Source of the DNA: JANYCO01 sp964437245
Lineage (GTDB): Bacteria; Bacteroidota; Bacteroidia; Cytophagales; Cytophagaceae
Length of the DNA: 14,898 nucleotides
Assembly (NCBI GenBank): GCA_964437245.1
Contig: CAYTGJ010000113.1
Location: 1-14,898 of the forward strand
Direction: 5' to 3'
The position numbers and the translations under genes were made by a program. The notes under the pieces were generated by a model. The model was given only the letters and a program-made list of their open reading frames with translations, searched no databases and had not been told where the DNA came from. This document shows positions 7,814 through 14,898 of the stretch, piece after piece (position 1 is the first letter of the stretch; each line of letters begins with the position of its first letter).

Positions 7814-10800
7814 TTATATCAGGTCAGGATCTCCATTTTGTTTCAGCCAATATTGCCTACTGAAAAATCGTTTGCTCATCCAACCTTTTTCTTTCAATTC
7901 CATCGGTTTATACGCATGTAATTCCTTGGAGTTACGTGCGTTAAAATACGAATGATCGTCCGTGTAAATAAGGGCGTAATATTTTTCATGGTTTTTCACT
8001 GTAATGTCTGCAAAAGGGAGTTCTTCACAAAACTGATAATTCATTCCCTTCCTCTGCCGGATCAGCTTTTTACTTAAATACCATTCCCTGCTCTGCCGGT
8101 CGTCTTCCAGGGGAGAAGGCCTGTAAAGACCTTCGGATACCTCCCAGGCATATTCCAGGTATTTTTTCAGAAGACGAGGTCCTTCGTGCAGACTCTCTTC
8201 TACCTGCAACTGCTGTGGCATAATGCTGGCTACCACGTATATTTTCTCTCTGGCTCTTGTGACCGCTACGTTGAGTCGGTTTTCTCCTCCCTCCTGATTC
8301 AGGCTTCCAAACTGCATCGTAAATTTTCCGCGGTGGTCAGGAGCATATCCGATGGAAAAAAGAATAATATCCTTTTCATCTCCTTGTACGTTTTCAATAT
8401 TTTTTACAAAAAAACTTTCCGGGATCAGTACTTGTTTTTCGGTAGACAAACGATCGATAAGATCGGTGATCAACTGGGCCTGACGGAAATTGAACGTGAC
8501 GATACCGATACTTTTTCCCTTCCTTTTTTCCAGGAGATCCAGTGCCAGCGTGGCTACCTGCAAGGCTTCTTCAGGATTCGTATTATGCTCCCACAATCCT
8601 TTGACCGGGATGTAGTGAATAGAAGGTTCCGGGCTGTTGATCTCTGAAAAATAAGGCATCAACTGCAATGAATTACGATAGAAATGACGATTGGAAAAGT
8701 CAATAAGATCCAGGTTTTTACTACGGTAGTGTCCTGTCAGTTGAACAGAAGGAAGGTATTTACTGCTAAGGTCAAGTAATGAATCGATTTCCAGGTCAGC
8801 GATGTCTTCCTCTTCATCCTCCCATCTGGTCTGATAAAGATCGCTCGGTTTAAGCTGTTTGCTATCTCCTGCAATCACTACCTGGTGCCCCCGGTACATA
8901 GCAGGTAAGCCTTGCTCTGCAAAGCACTGAGAAGCCTCGTCAAAAATAACGAGGTCAAATATTTCTCTTAGCGGAAATAAGGCCGAAACAGATTCAGGAG
9001 AAGCCATCCAGCAAGGAATCAGTTCCAGCAACTCTTCCTGGTATTCACTGATCAGTTTTCTTATCGGCCATAGTTTCTTCTTTTTGCTCACCTGATGAAA
9101 TAATTCACGGTAAGTAATTCTGTTCTGAAGCCTGTTGTATTCGACCTTTCTATAACTTCCTTCCCTTAACCGAAGCTGAAGAATATCCCTGCTTACATTC
9201 ATCTTTTCAACAATGGCTTCCTGAAGCGCTCTTTCAGACTGATCCATCCGGAGATTGGAAACGATCAGAAGGGAAGGATATTTTTCTTCCAGGTATTCCA
9301 GCCACTGAAGACGGATACTATTCCTGAACAAGGCTGTTTTTTCTTCTTCTGTAGTGCTGCCGGTATGACCGATCAGCACTTCCATGATCTGCTTTTCGTA
9401 CCCCAATAAAGAAGCCTGCAGCTTGTCAAACTCTATCAGCTGGTCAAAATCACGCCGGAGAACTTCCTGTAAAAAAGGGATCGCCACCTGTCCTTGGACA
9501 ATAGCTCCGATCATCTGGGGAGAAAGATATCTTCCCCATTGCCGGCGATTGGCCGTTACATCTTCCGCCAGGATCGGCAGAAGATGAAAATTATCATAAA
9601 AGACTTTGTAATCATTTTCTGAATGTATCGTAAGCAGATTCAGCTCTTCCGAATTCTGAACGATCTCTTTCACTTCAAGTATATTGAAATAATGGTCAAA
9701 CCATGTCTCAAGTTCTTCCCGGTCTATTCTGACAGGAAAAGAACGGGTCCAGCCTTTCTTGAGTATGGATTTTCTTTCTTTCTCCAGTTTTTGCCGAAGC
9801 ATAATTTTATTGGACAGGGCTACCGCTCCTTCCGGCGAAAAGGGAAGCCCATTTTCGGTCAATACTTTTTTCAGCAACGTTTGATCACCGGAAAAAAGAT
9901 TCCAGCCCAACGCTGTAAAAAAATTCCCTCTTGACTTCCGGTACTTCTCTATCTTTCCTTTGTACAACTCCAGCTTTTCGGAAGGAAGTGAAACCTCCGG
10001 AGAGGTTTTGTCAAAACAGTCCAGTACTTTTTTTCGTCGTTCCGTCAGCCAGTCCTTATCTGTTTTCTCTTTCTGCAATTCCAGCAGCAAAAAATAATCG
10101 TCTTCTTCTTTGATCAGAGAATTGATCTTCTCTGCCCGCTGCTGATGCTCCAGAAAAAAATCCAGGGAATATTCTTTGATCGAGGAGCTTAGTTTTTTGG
10201 AAGCACTCTCCTGCAATTGTTTCTGATACAAAGGGATCTTTTCCAATACGTCCAGAATTGTATTCAGATCCCGCTGATAATAATCGGCAAAAGAGACACG
10301 GTGATACCAGGGGTATTCAGGTTTCAGAAACCGGATCCCGTACAACATGAAACTGTTGATCTTTCGCTCAAAATGGTGGCTTGTTTCCAGATCAAATTGA
10401 GACGCAAATGCTTTCAGATCCACTTTGGCTCCGTTCGGATCCGAGGTGAGATACAGTTCTTTGGCAGAGATCCCAAAATCTCCGGTCTGGAACAAAGCCG
10501 TTTTGAAATTATCCAGCTCCTCCTGGCTGTTCCTGATCTGGCGGGAAGCCTGGGTAAAGGTACGCTCCAGGTAGATCGTATCCATCCCATTGTTTTGCTT
10601 TTGATACTCTTCTATTCTCCCGATCTGGGAAGCAATCTGTTCGAACAACCGGGTACGATCGTTTCTGAAATCATGTACAAGCCCGATGAATGGTTCAATC
10701 CCTTTTGTTTTCAGGCGGTCGTATACTACGTCAAGGGCTGCTCTCTTCTGACAAACGAGCAATACCTTTTTCCCCCGGGCAGCAAAATCGGTGATCAGGT

Positions 10801-11761
10801 TACTGATCAACTGTGATTTTCCTGTACCGGGCGGCCCCTGTACTACAAGAGACTTCCCTTCTTTGACGGTTGTCAAAGCCTCTTCCTGCGAAGCATCCGA
10901 CTGGAAAACATGATAGTTATTTTCCTCCCTGATCCATTTCCGGTCTTCGTTGCGCATACGGGTATGAAGGAAATCGTCCAGACCGCTATATGAATTGTGG
11001 GCGATCATTGTTTCATAATCCGGCACCAGGTAAGATCCTGCCTGGGGAAAAATACCAAGCACTGCTTCCGGGTATAATTTTAGTTCTCCGTTTTTATGTT
11101 CTTCTTCAAATTCACCCGTTTTATATTCTTTAAAACTTTCGAGGCGATCTGCGAAAAGGTCCTGGTTAAAATTGATCTCCAGAGGACTTTCTTTCAAAAA
11201 TTCGTACAGACCTGTACGAAATGTGAGCGGATCTCTGCCGAATTCTTCAAAACTACTTTCAATCCAGTCATCCGGAATGTGCACATGATTAAAATGAGCA
11301 TAGGCCAGTACAAAACTTTTGTTCAGCATGACCTCCGCTTCCTCCCGCTGCACGATCTGCCATCTTCCATGTTCAAGTAAAAGACTGACGGGGAAAAACA
11401 GTAACGGGCATCTGACCGGAGATCCGTCGGCAAGCTTTCCTTTTACAAAAGGCCATCCCACATACAAATCCCTGGCACCACTCTCGTCAAAGATCAGTTT
11501 TTCTCTTCGTGCAATACGCCGGATATTTTTACTGATCTCATTTACTTTTTCATCCCGGCTATCCAGCTCATCGCACAATATTATTTTTTTCTTTCCTGAC
11601 AATAATTGGGTAATCAGATGAAAGGAAGGTTGTTTATACAAAAAATCGGTCCTGTGTAAATCAAAAAACTGTTCCCTGTATAAGCGTAACAGATAAACCG
11701 AACGGTTGCTGCTGCTTATATTGGTCAGTCGTTTTAAAAAGGACTTCAAGATTTTTTCCAT
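7814..11761 (-). CDS. Large superfamily 1 (UPF1/DNA2-like) helicase with DUF4011-like N-terminus and degenerate Vsr-like C-terminal domain
   Basis: A 1315-residue ATP-dependent DNA or RNA helicase of the COG1112 type. The N-terminal module holds the DUF4011-like signature GWPFVKGKLADGSPVRCPLL (102-121). Helicase motifs: Q-like FQSDASQEEAL (286-296), Walker A GPPGTGKS with Lys315 (309-316), then an insertion of about 600 residues rich in helices and likely coiled coil, Walker B FDEASQ (Asp941-Glu942), motif III GDSKQLKPS (965-973), motif IV GHYRS (1010-1014), motif V ENVQGDEKD (1123-1131), motif VI NRLNVAVTRARE (1161-1172). All ATPase residues are intact. The last 90 residues align by eye with the MTES_1575/Vsr restriction-endonuclease-fold domain: ADITV (Asp1252) for the R-I-D-L-A-V strand and ALIYTDDHSYF (1263-1273) for the G-I-E-C-D-G strand, with the catalytic Glu replaced by Tyr1266. 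An in-frame TAG directly precedes the ATG, fixing the start. Relatives are found in DNA repair and in phage-defence contexts; which applies here is unknown. Confidence 0.92.
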   Translation of the reverse strand: MEKILKSFLKRLTNISSSNRSVYLLRLYREQFFDLHRTDFLYKQPSFHLITQLLSGKKKIILCDELDSRDEKVNEISKNIRRIARREKLIFDESGARDLYVGWPFVKGKLADGSPVRCPLLFFPVSLLLEHGRWQIVQREEAEVMLNKSFVLAYAHFNHVHIPDDWIESSFEEFGRDPLTFRTGLYEFLKESPLEINFNQDLFADRLESFKEYKTGEFEEEHKNGELKLYPEAVLGIFPQAGSYLVPDYETMIAHNSYSGLDDFLHTRMRNEDRKWIREENNYHVFQSDASQEEALTTVKEGKSLVVQGPPGTGKSQLISNLITDFAARGKKVLLVCQKRAALDVVYDRLKTKGIEPFIGLVHDFRNDRTRLFEQIASQIGRIEEYQKQNNGMDTIYLERTFTQASRQIRNSQEELDNFKTALFQTGDFGISAKELYLTSDPNGAKVDLKAFASQFDLETSHHFERKINSFMLYGIRFLKPEYPWYHRVSFADYYQRDLNTILDVLEKIPLYQKQLQESASKKLSSSIKEYSLDFFLEHQQRAEKINSLIKEEDDYFLLLELQKEKTDKDWLTERRKKVLDCFDKTSPEVSLPSEKLELYKGKIEKYRKSRGNFFTALGWNLFSGDQTLLKKVLTENGLPFSPEGAVALSNKIMLRQKLEKERKSILKKGWTRSFPVRIDREELETWFDHYFNILEVKEIVQNSEELNLLTIHSENDYKVFYDNFHLLPILAEDVTANRRQWGRYLSPQMIGAIVQGQVAIPFLQEVLRRDFDQLIEFDKLQASLLGYEKQIMEVLIGHTGSTTEEEKTALFRNSIRLQWLEYLEEKYPSLLIVSNLRMDQSERALQEAIVEKMNVSRDILQLRLREGSYRKVEYNRLQNRITYRELFHQVSKKKKLWPIRKLISEYQEELLELIPCWMASPESVSALFPLREIFDLVIFDEASQCFAEQGLPAMYRGHQVVIAGDSKQLKPSDLYQTRWEDEEEDIADLEIDSLLDLSSKYLPSVQLTGHYRSKNLDLIDFSNRHFYRNSLQLMPYFSEINSPEPSIHYIPVKGLWEHNTNPEEALQVATLALDLLEKRKGKSIGIVTFNFRQAQLITDLIDRLSTEKQVLIPESFFVKNIENVQGDEKDIILFSIGYAPDHRGKFTMQFGSLNQEGGENRLNVAVTRAREKIYVVASIMPQQLQVEESLHEGPRLLKKYLEYAWEVSEGLYRPSPLEDDRQSREWYLSKKLIRQRKGMNYQFCEELPFADITVKNHEKYYALIYTDDHSYFNARNSKELHAYKPMELKEKGWMSKRFFSRQYWLKQNGDPDLI

Positions 11762-11961
11762 CTAAAAATAGTATTTCTATGATAAGTAAATATAATGATA
11801 AGTGACGAGTATGTTGTACGGGAAAAGGAGAATTTTAGCGACGATGAATTCCGCTATTTATTGGGTATCGTTCTCAAAAAAATGTCTGGTACAAGACTTC
11901 TTCTACAATGCTCTGCAATAAGAATCTTTTATTCGAAGCATTTTTATTATCTTGCCCTTCG
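11762..11961. other. Divergent intergenic region between helicase and methyltransferase genes
   Basis: These 200 AT-rich bases separate two divergent genes and must hold both promoters. No perfect TAnnTTTG / TTG pair is visible; the nearest is TATATTTA on the minus strand (11787-11794), without a -33 element. The + strand has an ATG at 11795 opening a short coding-like stretch that ends out of frame with the methyltransferase, described under findings. Nothing else is supported. Confidence 0.5.
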
Positions 11962-13149
11962 ATGGATTTTCAAGAGATCAGTTCACCGGAAGCTCAAAGA
12001 TTTATACGGGAAAATGCGCATATCCCTGTAGAAGAATTACTATTGGGAGCCAGAAAATTTCCCGGGCTGAATATTCCACTGCTGGTCGCTCAGATCGAAG
12101 GAAAACAGAAAGCAAAACGAAAGCTTCCTTCGTGGTATGAAAAAGAAATTATTTATCCGGTCAAGCTTTCGATGGAACAATGTTCCTCCGAAATAACCGC
12201 TGCTTATAAAGCTTCCCTGATCTCCGGCGATCTGCTGATCGACCTGACCGGTGGTTTCGGAGTAGACAGCGCCGCTTTTTCGGAAAAAACAGCAAAGGTA
12301 TTTTATATAGAACAAAATGACCGCCTGGCTGACATCGTGCAGTATAATTTTAACCTGCTGCACAAAAATAATATCGAAGTATTCCATTGCAATGCAGAAG
12401 ATTTTCTGACAACCTTTGAGGGGCCGGCAGACTGGATCTTCATTGATCCGGCACGCAGAAAAGAAGGGAACAAAGTATTCCAGCTTTCCGATTGTGAACC
12501 GGACCTACTCAGGCTTAAAGAAAAACTTTTTAAAATTTCTTCCTGCATTATGGTCAAAACATCTCCCCTGCTGGATCTCGATATCGCCTTAAAAGAACTG
12601 GAATATATTCGCGAGATCCATATAGTAGCAGTGGAAAATGAGTGTAAGGAACTTTTATTTATCCTGGACCAGCAAACTACCGATCCCGAAATCATTGCGG
12701 TGAACCTTCGCAAGGGAGATAAGACGAGTACTTTCCGGTTTTATAAAAAGTCCGAAAGTGAGACCACCGTTCAATTTCACATGCCAATGGATTATCTCTA
12801 CGAACCTAATGCCGCTATTTTAAAAGGAGGAGCATTCAAATCCGTAGCCAGGCAAACCGGTACTTTCAAGCTAAATAGCAGCAGCCATTTATATACTTCC
12901 CGGGAACTCGTCGAAGATTTCCCCGGAAGAAGTTTTAAGATCCTGAAGCTATTGAAATACGATAAAAAAGAAATCTTGGCAGAAATTCCGGAAGGGAAAG
13001 CCAATATTACGGTACGAAATTTCCCGGATTCTGTAGAACTGATCCGGAAAAAAACGGGATTAAAAGACGGAGGCCAGCATTATCTTTTTGCTACCCGGGA
13101 CTGTCAGGACAAACCTGTTGTCTTACTTACCGAAAAGATAAATCCATAA
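11962..13149 (+). CDS. SAM-dependent methyltransferase, PG_1098 / THUMP-like family
   Basis: A class I (Rossmann-fold) methyltransferase, 395 residues from the chosen start. The N-terminal region has the family segment KLPSWYEKE and LSMEQCSSEITAAYKA (54-83). The SAM-binding motif I is LIDLTGGFGVD (92-102), followed by the acidic ribose contact in FYIEQND (114-120). The motif IV position reads WIFIDPARR (158-166), in place of the D/N-PP-Y/F of N6-adenine methylases, and VKTSPLLDL (198-206) follows. The C-terminal part (about 270-395) matches the ferredoxin-like and THUMP-like domains of the Porphyromonas gingivalis PG_1098 group, which suggests RNA as the substrate. The target base is unknown. 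The frame is open back to an ATG at 11908, but the upstream 18 residues do not resemble the family and MDFQEISSPEAQRFI at 11962 matches the usual N-terminus. Single-gene unit, divergent from the helicase. Confidence 0.88.
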   Translation: MDFQEISSPEAQRFIRENAHIPVEELLLGARKFPGLNIPLLVAQIEGKQKAKRKLPSWYEKEIIYPVKLSMEQCSSEITAAYKASLISGDLLIDLTGGFGVDSAAFSEKTAKVFYIEQNDRLADIVQYNFNLLHKNNIEVFHCNAEDFLTTFEGPADWIFIDPARRKEGNKVFQLSDCEPDLLRLKEKLFKISSCIMVKTSPLLDLDIALKELEYIREIHIVAVENECKELLFILDQQTTDPEIIAVNLRKGDKTSTFRFYKKSESETTVQFHMPMDYLYEPNAAILKGGAFKSVARQTGTFKLNSSSHLYTSRELVEDFPGRSFKILKLLKYDKKEILAEIPEGKANITVRNFPDSVELIRKKTGLKDGGQHYLFATRDCQDKPVVLLTEKINP

Positions 13150-13374
13150 ACATATCCCGTATTCTTTCAGTCTTCTGTTGGCAAAGAAGAAAGATTGTAT
13201 TTTTTTACTTCCATTGTTCAACCACTCTTTATCCTCGGGCATACTCCGCCCTGGTTTTTAAAACATGTATCTTCCCCAGAAACAACCAGCTATCCTGTCA
13301 ATTAGGGAATCAAGAGCCTGTTTATTTGCTATTGTAAAAATTATTTCCTAATATAGGTAAACGTAGTATCTCTA
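13150..13374. other. Intergenic gap between methyltransferase and HNH genes
   Basis: I see no gene here. A weak inverted repeat, TCTTCT (13171-13176) with AGAAGA (13185-13190), followed by AAGATTGTA and a run of seven T (to about 13206), could be a poor terminator for the methyltransferase gene. The AT-rich stretch 13320-13370 presumably holds the HNH gene promoter, but no clean consensus is present. Confidence 0.35.
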
Positions 13375-13884
13375 ATGGGTCGGAAAGTTTTAGTATTAAA
13401 CCAAGATTACCGGGCACTAACAGTATGCAGCGTACACCGTGCTTTTCTTTTAGTCTACCTGGAAAAAGCTGAATTGGTCTCCAATTCCAAAAATTCTTTT
13501 CTCCGAACTGTTACGACTTCTTTTCCCGTCCCCTCCATTATCCGGCTTCAGGATTATGTCAATATTCCCTACAAAGGGGTGGTATTAAGCAGGCAGAATA
13601 TTTTCAAAAGAGACAGTCATCTATGCCAATACTGCGGCTCCAGAAGTGATCTCACACTTGATCATGTATTGCCAAGGTCCAGAGGAGGACAGTCCTCGTG
13701 GGACAATCTGGTCACGGCCTGCAAACGATGTAATTCCCAAAAAGGCGATGCCACTCCGGACGAAGCACTTATGCCGTTAAAACGGAAGCCTTACAAGCCT
13801 TCTTTCTTTATGTTCCTGCGGGATTTCTCGGGGTATGTAGACGATGAATGGCTGACCTATCTAGGGAAAAAACTTAAAGCCTAA
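13375..13884 (+). CDS. HNH endonuclease family protein
   Basis: A 169-residue protein of the COG1403/McrA-type HNH family. The N-terminus MGRKVLVLNQDYRAL and the following HRAFLLVYLEKAELV are the conserved lead-in typical of the Bacteroidota group. The beta-beta-alpha metal nuclease module lies at about 78-125: zinc ligands Cys84 and Cys87 in LCQYCG, the catalytic pair Asp96-His97 in LTLDHVLPRSRGG, Asn111 in SWDNLVTAC, and Cys116, Cys119 and Asn120 in CKRCNSQKGD. All metal-binding and catalytic positions are present, so nuclease activity is likely. Cellular role is unknown: relatives occur in DNA repair, restriction and phage packaging, and also as conserved solitary chromosomal genes, which this one appears to be. 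It has no partner gene in its own transcription unit, and the next gene converges on it. Confidence 0.93.
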   Translation: MGRKVLVLNQDYRALTVCSVHRAFLLVYLEKAELVSNSKNSFLRTVTTSFPVPSIIRLQDYVNIPYKGVVLSRQNIFKRDSHLCQYCGSRSDLTLDHVLPRSRGGQSSWDNLVTACKRCNSQKGDATPDEALMPLKRKPYKPSFFMFLRDFSGYVDDEWLTYLGKKLKA

Positions 13885-13958
13885 CCGTGCTTTTCTCTAC
13901 AGGGGTAGATTCTGTATTCATCCGGTTTCATTAAAAATAAAATATCCCTCTTTATCAA

Positions 13959-14003
13959 AACAGGCATTCCTCCCCCTTTTTCAGATAGGTAGAAATGCCT
14001 GTT
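13959..14003 (-). terminator. Long-loop hairpin between HNH and envelope-protein genes
   Basis: A perfect 10-bp inverted repeat, AACAGGCATT (13959-13968) and AATGCCTGTT (13994-14003), surrounds a 25-base loop. On the minus strand it is followed by TTGAT and an AT-rich stretch, so it may end the envelope-protein transcript, which stops at 14033. The loop is long and the T-run short, so the call is tentative. Confidence 0.4.
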
Positions 14004-14032
14004 ATCAGCAGATCATATGCTTCTCTACGGTA

Positions 14033-14898
14033 CTATTCGCATTTGATGACCAACGGCATGTCAAACGTCTCCGAGGTTTTCAATCCGATCGTACTTTTAT
14101 TGACCAAAGCAGATTTACAATTTCCTCTGACAGCCTGGATCGTATAGTGAGATTGCTTACGAAGCGGGAAGCTATATTCTCCGTGCTGATCAGCCTTCAC
14201 TTCCGAGGTTGTCTTATCCATATTATTGGTAAGAATTATAGTAACACCCGGCTGAGGAACATTTGAATCAGTCGTCACTTTTCCTTTGACTACAAATGTT
14301 ATTTCCGGTTCTGAGGTTTCTGCCTGGTTAGGATCCTGCTCCAGTATTACTTTAAGCGTATTAGTTTGTCCGGGTTGCATAGAAGCTCCGCTTACACTTA
14401 TTTTCTGATCGAAGTATCCTTTACGGGAAACGTGCAATTCATAATTGCTTCCAGGAGTGAGCTTGGCAAACGTAAATCCTCCATTGACCACGGTAATAAG
14501 GCTGTCCACCTTTCTTCCATTCAATTTCAGGATCAACTTTGCTCCATTCAGATTTTCCGTCGAAGATTTTTTTGTGACATTTCCCTTGATAGAACTTAAA
14601 GATGCTTTATCATTAGAATTGAAGGCTTCCGCAAAAGGGTCTTCATCTTCCACAGAAGCAGGGAGCACCGGCTTTGGTTCTTCCTTCTTAACTTCTACTG
14701 GAGCTGGTGCTACTGGCTTCGGCTCTTCTTTCTTAACCTCTACTGGAGCTGGTGCTACCGGCTTCGGCTCTTCTTTCTTAACCTCTACTGGAGCTGGTGC
14801 TACCGGTTTCGGCTCTTCTTTCTTAACCTCTACTGGAACTGGCGCTACCGGCTTCGGCTCTTCTTTCTTAACCTCTACTGGAGCTGGTGCTACCGGTT
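14033..14898 (-). CDS. Envelope protein with Pro/Lys/Glu repeat linker and two carboxypeptidase-regulatory-like domains (N-terminus outside window)
   Basis: The frame is open from the window edge, so only the C-terminal 288 or so residues are seen. The first 75 are five copies of a 15-residue unit, P-V-A-P-A-P-V-E-V-K-K-E-E-P-K, which resembles the periplasm-spanning Pro-Lys/Glu linker of TonB proteins. An acidic spacer (SVEDEDPFAEAF) follows, then two beta-sandwich domains of the carboxypeptidase-regulatory/CNA-B type. The first includes SIKGNVTKKS, GAKLILKLNGR and GGFTFAKLTPGSNYELHVSR; the second includes VVKGKVTTDSN, PGVTIIL, DQHGEYSFPL and YTIQAVRGNCKS. These have the usual G-x-V, G-x-F and Y-x-V/L signatures. 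The protein ends two Cys-containing strands later in VIKCE. I infer a periplasmic or surface location, but no signal peptide is visible. A GTG at 14668 is not the start, because the repeats continue upstream in frame. OmpA-like or gliding/adhesion proteins are possible full-length identities. Confidence 0.8.
   Translation of the reverse strand, partial: PVAPAPVEVKKEEPKPVAPVPVEVKKEEPKPVAPAPVEVKKEEPKPVAPAPVEVKKEEPKPVAPAPVEVKKEEPKPVLPASVEDEDPFAEAFNSNDKASLSSIKGNVTKKSSTENLNGAKLILKLNGRKVDSLITVVNGGFTFAKLTPGSNYELHVSRKGYFDQKISVSGASMQPGQTNTLKVILEQDPNQAETSEPEITFVVKGKVTTDSNVPQPGVTIILTNNMDKTTSEVKADQHGEYSFPLRKQSHYTIQAVRGNCKSALVNKSTIGLKTSETFDMPLVIKCE
14672..14896 (-). repeat. 45-bp in-frame tandem repeat, five full copies in window
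   Basis: Five head-to-tail 45-bp units encode the 15-residue Pro/Lys/Glu linker. Read on the minus strand they occupy 14896-14852, 14851-14807, 14806-14762, 14761-14717 and 14716-14672. Units 1, 3 and 4 are identical by eye. Unit 2 differs at three bases (one Ala to Val change), and unit 5 at five bases, all silent. The array fades into a degenerate sixth unit (PVLPASVEDEDP) and continues beyond the right edge. Confidence 0.93.

Noticed and set aside
10217..10816. 199-residue open frame on the plus strand opposite the helicase gene
   Set aside because: Antisense shadow of the long helicase frame. The translation shows no motif, and similar frames occur opposite the same gene at 8186-8647 and 9623-9934.
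11908..11961. Earlier ATG that would lengthen the methyltransferase by 18 residues
   Set aside because: The added residues do not resemble the family N-terminus, whereas the ATG at 11962 starts right where similarity begins.
13375..13884. HNH gene as a mark of a prophage or homing element
   Set aside because: No terminase, capsid, integrase, intron or attachment-like repeats are nearby, and the N-terminal region matches a solitary chromosomal family.
14666..14668. GTG as the start codon of the envelope protein
   Set aside because: The same frame continues upstream through five repeat units to the window edge, so the GTG is an internal Val codon.
14672..14898. CRISPR array or intergenic satellite
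   Set aside because: The 45-bp units are directly adjacent with no spacers and are in frame in a coding sequence, with silent changes that keep the peptide.

Overview
The window reads as ordinary chromosome of a member of the Bacteroidota. I would lean to a Chitinophagia, Cytophagia or Sphingobacteriia type rather than an enteric Bacteroides, but the sequence does not settle the class. The evidence is gene content (a PG_1098-like THUMP methyltransferase, a COG1403-type HNH protein, a carboxypeptidase-regulatory-like surface protein), AT-rich gene starts without Shine-Dalgarno sequences, and promoter candidates that fit the Bacteroidota TTG / TAnnTTTG pattern rather than the proteobacterial -35/-10. 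Base composition is fairly uniform and there are no tRNA or rRNA genes, insertion sequences, integrases or CRISPR arrays.

Layout. 1-1500 (+): the 3' half of zwf followed by pgl, the first two steps of the oxidative pentose phosphate pathway, separated by a hairpin. 1549-1583: a strong bidirectional terminator shared with hppA, which runs leftward (1602-3818) and encodes a K+-dependent membrane pyrophosphatase. From the AT-rich divergent spacer an ALDH7-type aldehyde dehydrogenase (3996-5537, +) runs rightward, followed by a single-domain CheY-like response regulator (5658-6071, +). That gene converges on an unrecognised, all-helical 481-residue protein (6179-7624, -) across a perfect bidirectional terminator. 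Next on the minus strand is a very large superfamily 1 helicase (7814-11761), with a DUF4011-like N-terminus and a C-terminal Vsr/MTES_1575-like nuclease-fold domain that seems to have lost a catalytic acid. Divergent from it is a SAM-dependent methyltransferase of the PG_1098 family (11962-13149, +), then a small HNH protein (13375-13884, +). The right edge holds the C-terminal part of a minus-strand secreted or envelope protein (14033-14898, partial) with a TonB-like Pro/Lys/Glu linker built from 45-bp tandem repeats and two beta-sandwich domains.

Functionally the genes are mostly independent single-gene units. Only zwf-pgl is an evident pathway pair. I do not see a convincing new multi-gene system. 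The best leads are the helicase with its degenerate nuclease domain, the orphan 481-residue protein, the unusual ion-gate region of the pyrophosphatase, and the near-identical 45-bp repeat array.
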